DNA of 7,833 nt, from positions 1 to 7,833 of the forward strand of contig DLYC01000203.1 in the NCBI GenBank assembly GCA_003447895.1, read 5' to 3'. The notes under the pieces were generated by a model. The model saw only the letters and a list, made by a program, of their open reading frames with translations. It made no database searches and was not told the DNA's origin. Position 1 is the first letter of the stretch. Each line of letters opens with the position of its first letter. The position numbers and the translations under genes were made by a program. Source of the stretch: Lachnospiraceae bacterium (GTDB lineage: Bacteria > Bacillota > Clostridia > Lachnospirales > Lachnospiraceae). Positions 6,299 through 7,833 of the stretch are shown here, in pieces.

Positions 6299-7339
6299 AT
6301 GAAGAAAAAAATGGCAGAAATGTTGAAGGTCGGCGTTGTTGTTCCCGCATTAGTGCTGTCTCTTGCGGCATGCGGTAATTCCGGAGCTGCCGGCACAGGC
6401 ACACAGGACGCAAATAAAGAGACAGAGGCCGGTACAGAGACAGAGGCCGGTACAGAGGCAGAGGGAAGCGCAGAGGCTGTTTCCGCTGCTGATGCCGCGC
6501 AGGATGATGCACAGGCTCCCGCGGAAGCGGCTGTCTATGAGAACGCGGGCAAGAAGATCACGGTTCCCGCTGAGCTGGCTTCCAAGATCAGCGTCAGCAC
6601 ACCGGAAAAGAGCGAAGACAATGTGATCTTCGAGGCCTATGAGATCGCTTCCGTAGAGGCCGACAAGGCACTTGGAAATGACGGAATGGGAGGCGGCTGG
6701 CTGTTCTCCATCTGCACAAGAACAGAGGAAGAAGTACACCGCATTCTCTGCAGCGACGCGTCCGGCGAAGATGTGATCGGCAGTGATGCCGACGGCGTCT
6801 ATTACGTCTACTATCATCCCACGGATGTCCGCTATGTGCGCGAGAGCAATGAGCAGATGGAAAAGGACCAGGAAGAGTGGACAAAGGCCTGTGAGTGGGC
6901 AGACTCCGTCAGAAAGAACTTTGCCGCTGACAATGGTCTCGTCGCGTTTAACTGGAGCAACACGGTGGTCGAGTCTTATCTTGCGCGCACCTGCTATGAC
7001 GAGAATGCCAAGTACACGATCAGCACACTCGAGCACGGACCGCTTGAGCCGGGCAATGTCGACGCTGAGAAGTACTTCAAGCTTCTGACAGAAGACGCAA
7101 CATATGAGATCGCGGAAGGGGAAGCCCCGGACGGTGAGTACGCAGTCCTTGCTTTCCCGGAGGATGATATCCGCTTTGATTTCTTCTTCGCAGAGGGCGG
7201 CGAGAACTACATCCGCCAGGTCTGGAGCAACGAGGAGAACGAGCAGCTCTACAAAGTGACATTTGCAGACGGCGAGAAGAAGGCGAGCGCGATCATGAAG
7301 CAGTGGTATGACGAGATCGCTGCAGCAGCCGGCAAATAA
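6299..7339 (+). CDS. Lipoprotein of unrecognised family
   Basis: The protein has 346 residues. The ATG at 6299 follows AGGAGG (6287-6292) by 6 bases. Residues 1-25 form a lipoprotein signal peptide with basic start MKKK and lipobox L22-A-A-C25, so it should be membrane-anchored outside the cell. Residues 26 to about 78 are a disordered tether rich in Glu, Thr, Ala and Gly, with a 6-residue tandem repeat. The folded part runs from about residue 82 (KKITVPAELASKISV) to the end. It includes an aromatic stretch, GVYYVYYHPTDVRYVRE (about 166-182), then a charged helix with Trp residues (about 184-210), and a C-terminal part rich in acidic and aromatic residues. Cys139, Cys151, Cys198 and Cys232 could form disulfides. 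No catalytic motif is seen and I do not recognise the family. The gene probably has its own promoter and is ended by a strong terminator. Confidence 0.9.
   Translation: MKKKMAEMLKVGVVVPALVLSLAACGNSGAAGTGTQDANKETEAGTETEAGTEAEGSAEAVSAADAAQDDAQAPAEAAVYENAGKKITVPAELASKISVSTPEKSEDNVIFEAYEIASVEADKALGNDGMGGGWLFSICTRTEEEVHRILCSDASGEDVIGSDADGVYYVYYHPTDVRYVRESNEQMEKDQEEWTKACEWADSVRKNFAADNGLVAFNWSNTVVESYLARTCYDENAKYTISTLEHGPLEPGNVDAEKYFKLLTEDATYEIAEGEAPDGEYAVLAFPEDDIRFDFFFAEGGENYIRQVWSNEENEQLYKVTFADGEKKASAIMKQWYDEIAAAAGK
6421..6474 (+). repeat. 18-base tandem repeat in the lipoprotein tether
   Basis: Two identical 18-base units (6421-6438 and 6439-6456) are followed by a diverged third (6457-6474). They encode a run of ETEAGT-type hexapeptides just after the lipidated Cys. 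The perfect match of the first two copies suggests a recent duplication or active slippage. Gain or loss of a unit keeps the frame and only changes tether length. Confidence 0.85.
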
Positions 7340-7385
7340 ACTTTGGCAAAATACAGATCGGGTTCATGTAAAACAGAACAAAGCG

Positions 7386-7422
7386 AAAGGCGGAGATGCA
7401 GCTTATGCATCTCCGCCTTTTT
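7386..7422. terminator. Strong bidirectional intrinsic terminator between convergent genes
   Basis: A perfect 15-pair stem joins 7386-7400 to 7406-7420 around a 5-base loop (GCTTA). The core is GGCGGAGATGCA with its complement. On the plus strand the stem ends in a T run (7418-7422), and the AAA at 7386-7388 gives a short T run for the minus strand. It lies 46 bases after the stop of the 346-residue lipoprotein and 24 bases beyond the stop of the convergent gene, so it can end both transcripts. Confidence 0.92.
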
Positions 7423-7444
7423 CATGCTTTACAGAAATTGCCGC

Positions 7445-7833
7445 TCACGGCTTAAAGTCCGTATGGAAGTTCTCCGAAGGACCGAATTCCAAATTCGGCT
7501 CTTCCACAGGAGGAAGTTCTTCCTGGGGATCGAAGCCCGTGTGATGGCTCTCGGCCGGGCCGGCGTTTTCCGCAGCTTCTCTGCGCGCCTTTTCCTCCTG
7601 AAGGGCAGCCTCCTTGCGGGCCAGCTCCTCTCTGAGCTGTGACTCTCTCTGCTCGGCAGCCTCTCTCTGGGCTGCCTCCTCTCTGACGGCCGCTTCTTTC
7701 TGGGCCTCTGCCTCTTTGACAGCTGCGTCCCTCTGAGCCTCTGCCTCCTTGAGAGCTGCTTCTTTCTGAAGTTCCTCCTCCTGCTTCGCTTTCTTCTCAC
7801 GCCTTCCTGCGAGCAGTATGCAGATCCAGGTGA
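7445..7833 (-). CDS. Coiled-coil protein with probable membrane anchor, partial at N-terminus
   Basis: This minus-strand frame is open at the right edge and gives 128 residues before the TGA at 7445-7447. The first visible residues, TWICILLAGRREKKAK, look like the end of a membrane helix followed by basic residues, which would place the rest in the cytoplasm. Residues 19 to about 89 are a charged helix rich in Glu, Ala, Lys, Arg and Gln, with an 11-residue periodicity, predicted to be a coiled coil. The tail (from about residue 90) is acidic and proline-bearing (FDPQEELPPVEEPNLEFG) and probably disordered. The other minus-strand frame over 7429-7800 is an Arg-rich shadow. I do not recognise the protein. 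The missing N-terminal part could contain a domain that explains its role. It converges on the lipoprotein gene and shares its terminator. Confidence 0.75.
   Translation of the reverse strand, partial: TWICILLAGRREKKAKQEEELQKEAALKEAEAQRDAAVKEAEAQKEAAVREEAAQREAAEQRESQLREELARKEAALQEEKARREAAENAGPAESHHTGFDPQEELPPVEEPNLEFGPSENFHTDFKP
7664..7762 (-). repeat. Three 33-base repeats encoding an 11-residue coiled-coil unit
   Basis: Read on the minus strand, units at 7730-7762, 7697-7729 and 7664-7696 encode EAALKEAEAQR, DAAVKEAEAQK and EAAVREEAAQR. The pattern decays afterwards (EAAEQRESQLR at 7631-7663). An 11-residue period is typical of hendecad coiled coils, whose strands are straighter than in heptad coils. 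Confidence 0.7.

Noticed and set aside
7308..7642. Two plus-strand open frames after the 346-residue lipoprotein
   Set aside because: They run through the strong terminator hairpin and antisense to the coiled-coil gene, without ribosome sites.
7429..7800. Arg-rich minus-strand open frame of 123 codons beginning with ATG
   Set aside because: It is the out-of-frame shadow of the coiled-coil gene. The neighbouring frame gives a sensible Glu/Ala/Lys coiled coil with a membrane-helix remnant and ends just before a terminator.

Overview
The window most likely comes from a Gram-positive anaerobe of the class Clostridia, probably a Lachnospiraceae-like gut or rumen bacterium. The evidence is a moderately GC-rich sequence, strong AGGAGG ribosome sites, three lipoprotein signal peptides ending in L-x-[SAG]-C, a DUF3048 (YerB-type) lipoprotein, and a clostripain-family (peptidase C11) protein joined to BspA-type leucine-rich repeats. 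This is inference from protein content; the sequence carries no taxonomic marker such as rRNA. No mobile element, RNA gene or CRISPR array was seen.

Layout. (1) Positions 2-1309, minus strand: a DUF3048 lipoprotein whose C-terminal end lies beyond the left edge. (2) Positions 1310-1546: a divergent intergenic region with an outward promoter for each flanking gene, two 8-bp palindromes and a pair of direct repeats. (3) Positions 1547-6112, plus strand: a 1521-residue lipoprotein with an intact His/Cys clostripain protease domain, a middle region, and two consecutive BspA-like repeat domains. (4) Positions 6113-6298: an intergenic region with a weak terminator, an extended -10 promoter and a leader holding two perfect or near-perfect hairpins. 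(5) Positions 6299-7339, plus strand: a 346-residue lipoprotein of unrecognised family. (6) Positions 7386-7422: a strong bidirectional terminator. (7) Positions 7445-7833, minus strand: the C-terminal part of a probable membrane-anchored coiled-coil protein, open at the right edge.

The three lipoproteins share a layout: signal peptide, lipidated Cys followed by Gly-[Ser/Asn]-Ser, a disordered tether rich in Glu, Ala, Gln, Thr or Pro, then a folded domain. They look like a set of proteins tethered to the outer face of the membrane. Each appears to have its own promoter, so they are better read as neighbours with a common location than as one operon. The most notable gene is the protease with a double repeat domain, which could join proteolysis to binding of a surface, host or dietary ligand on one chain.
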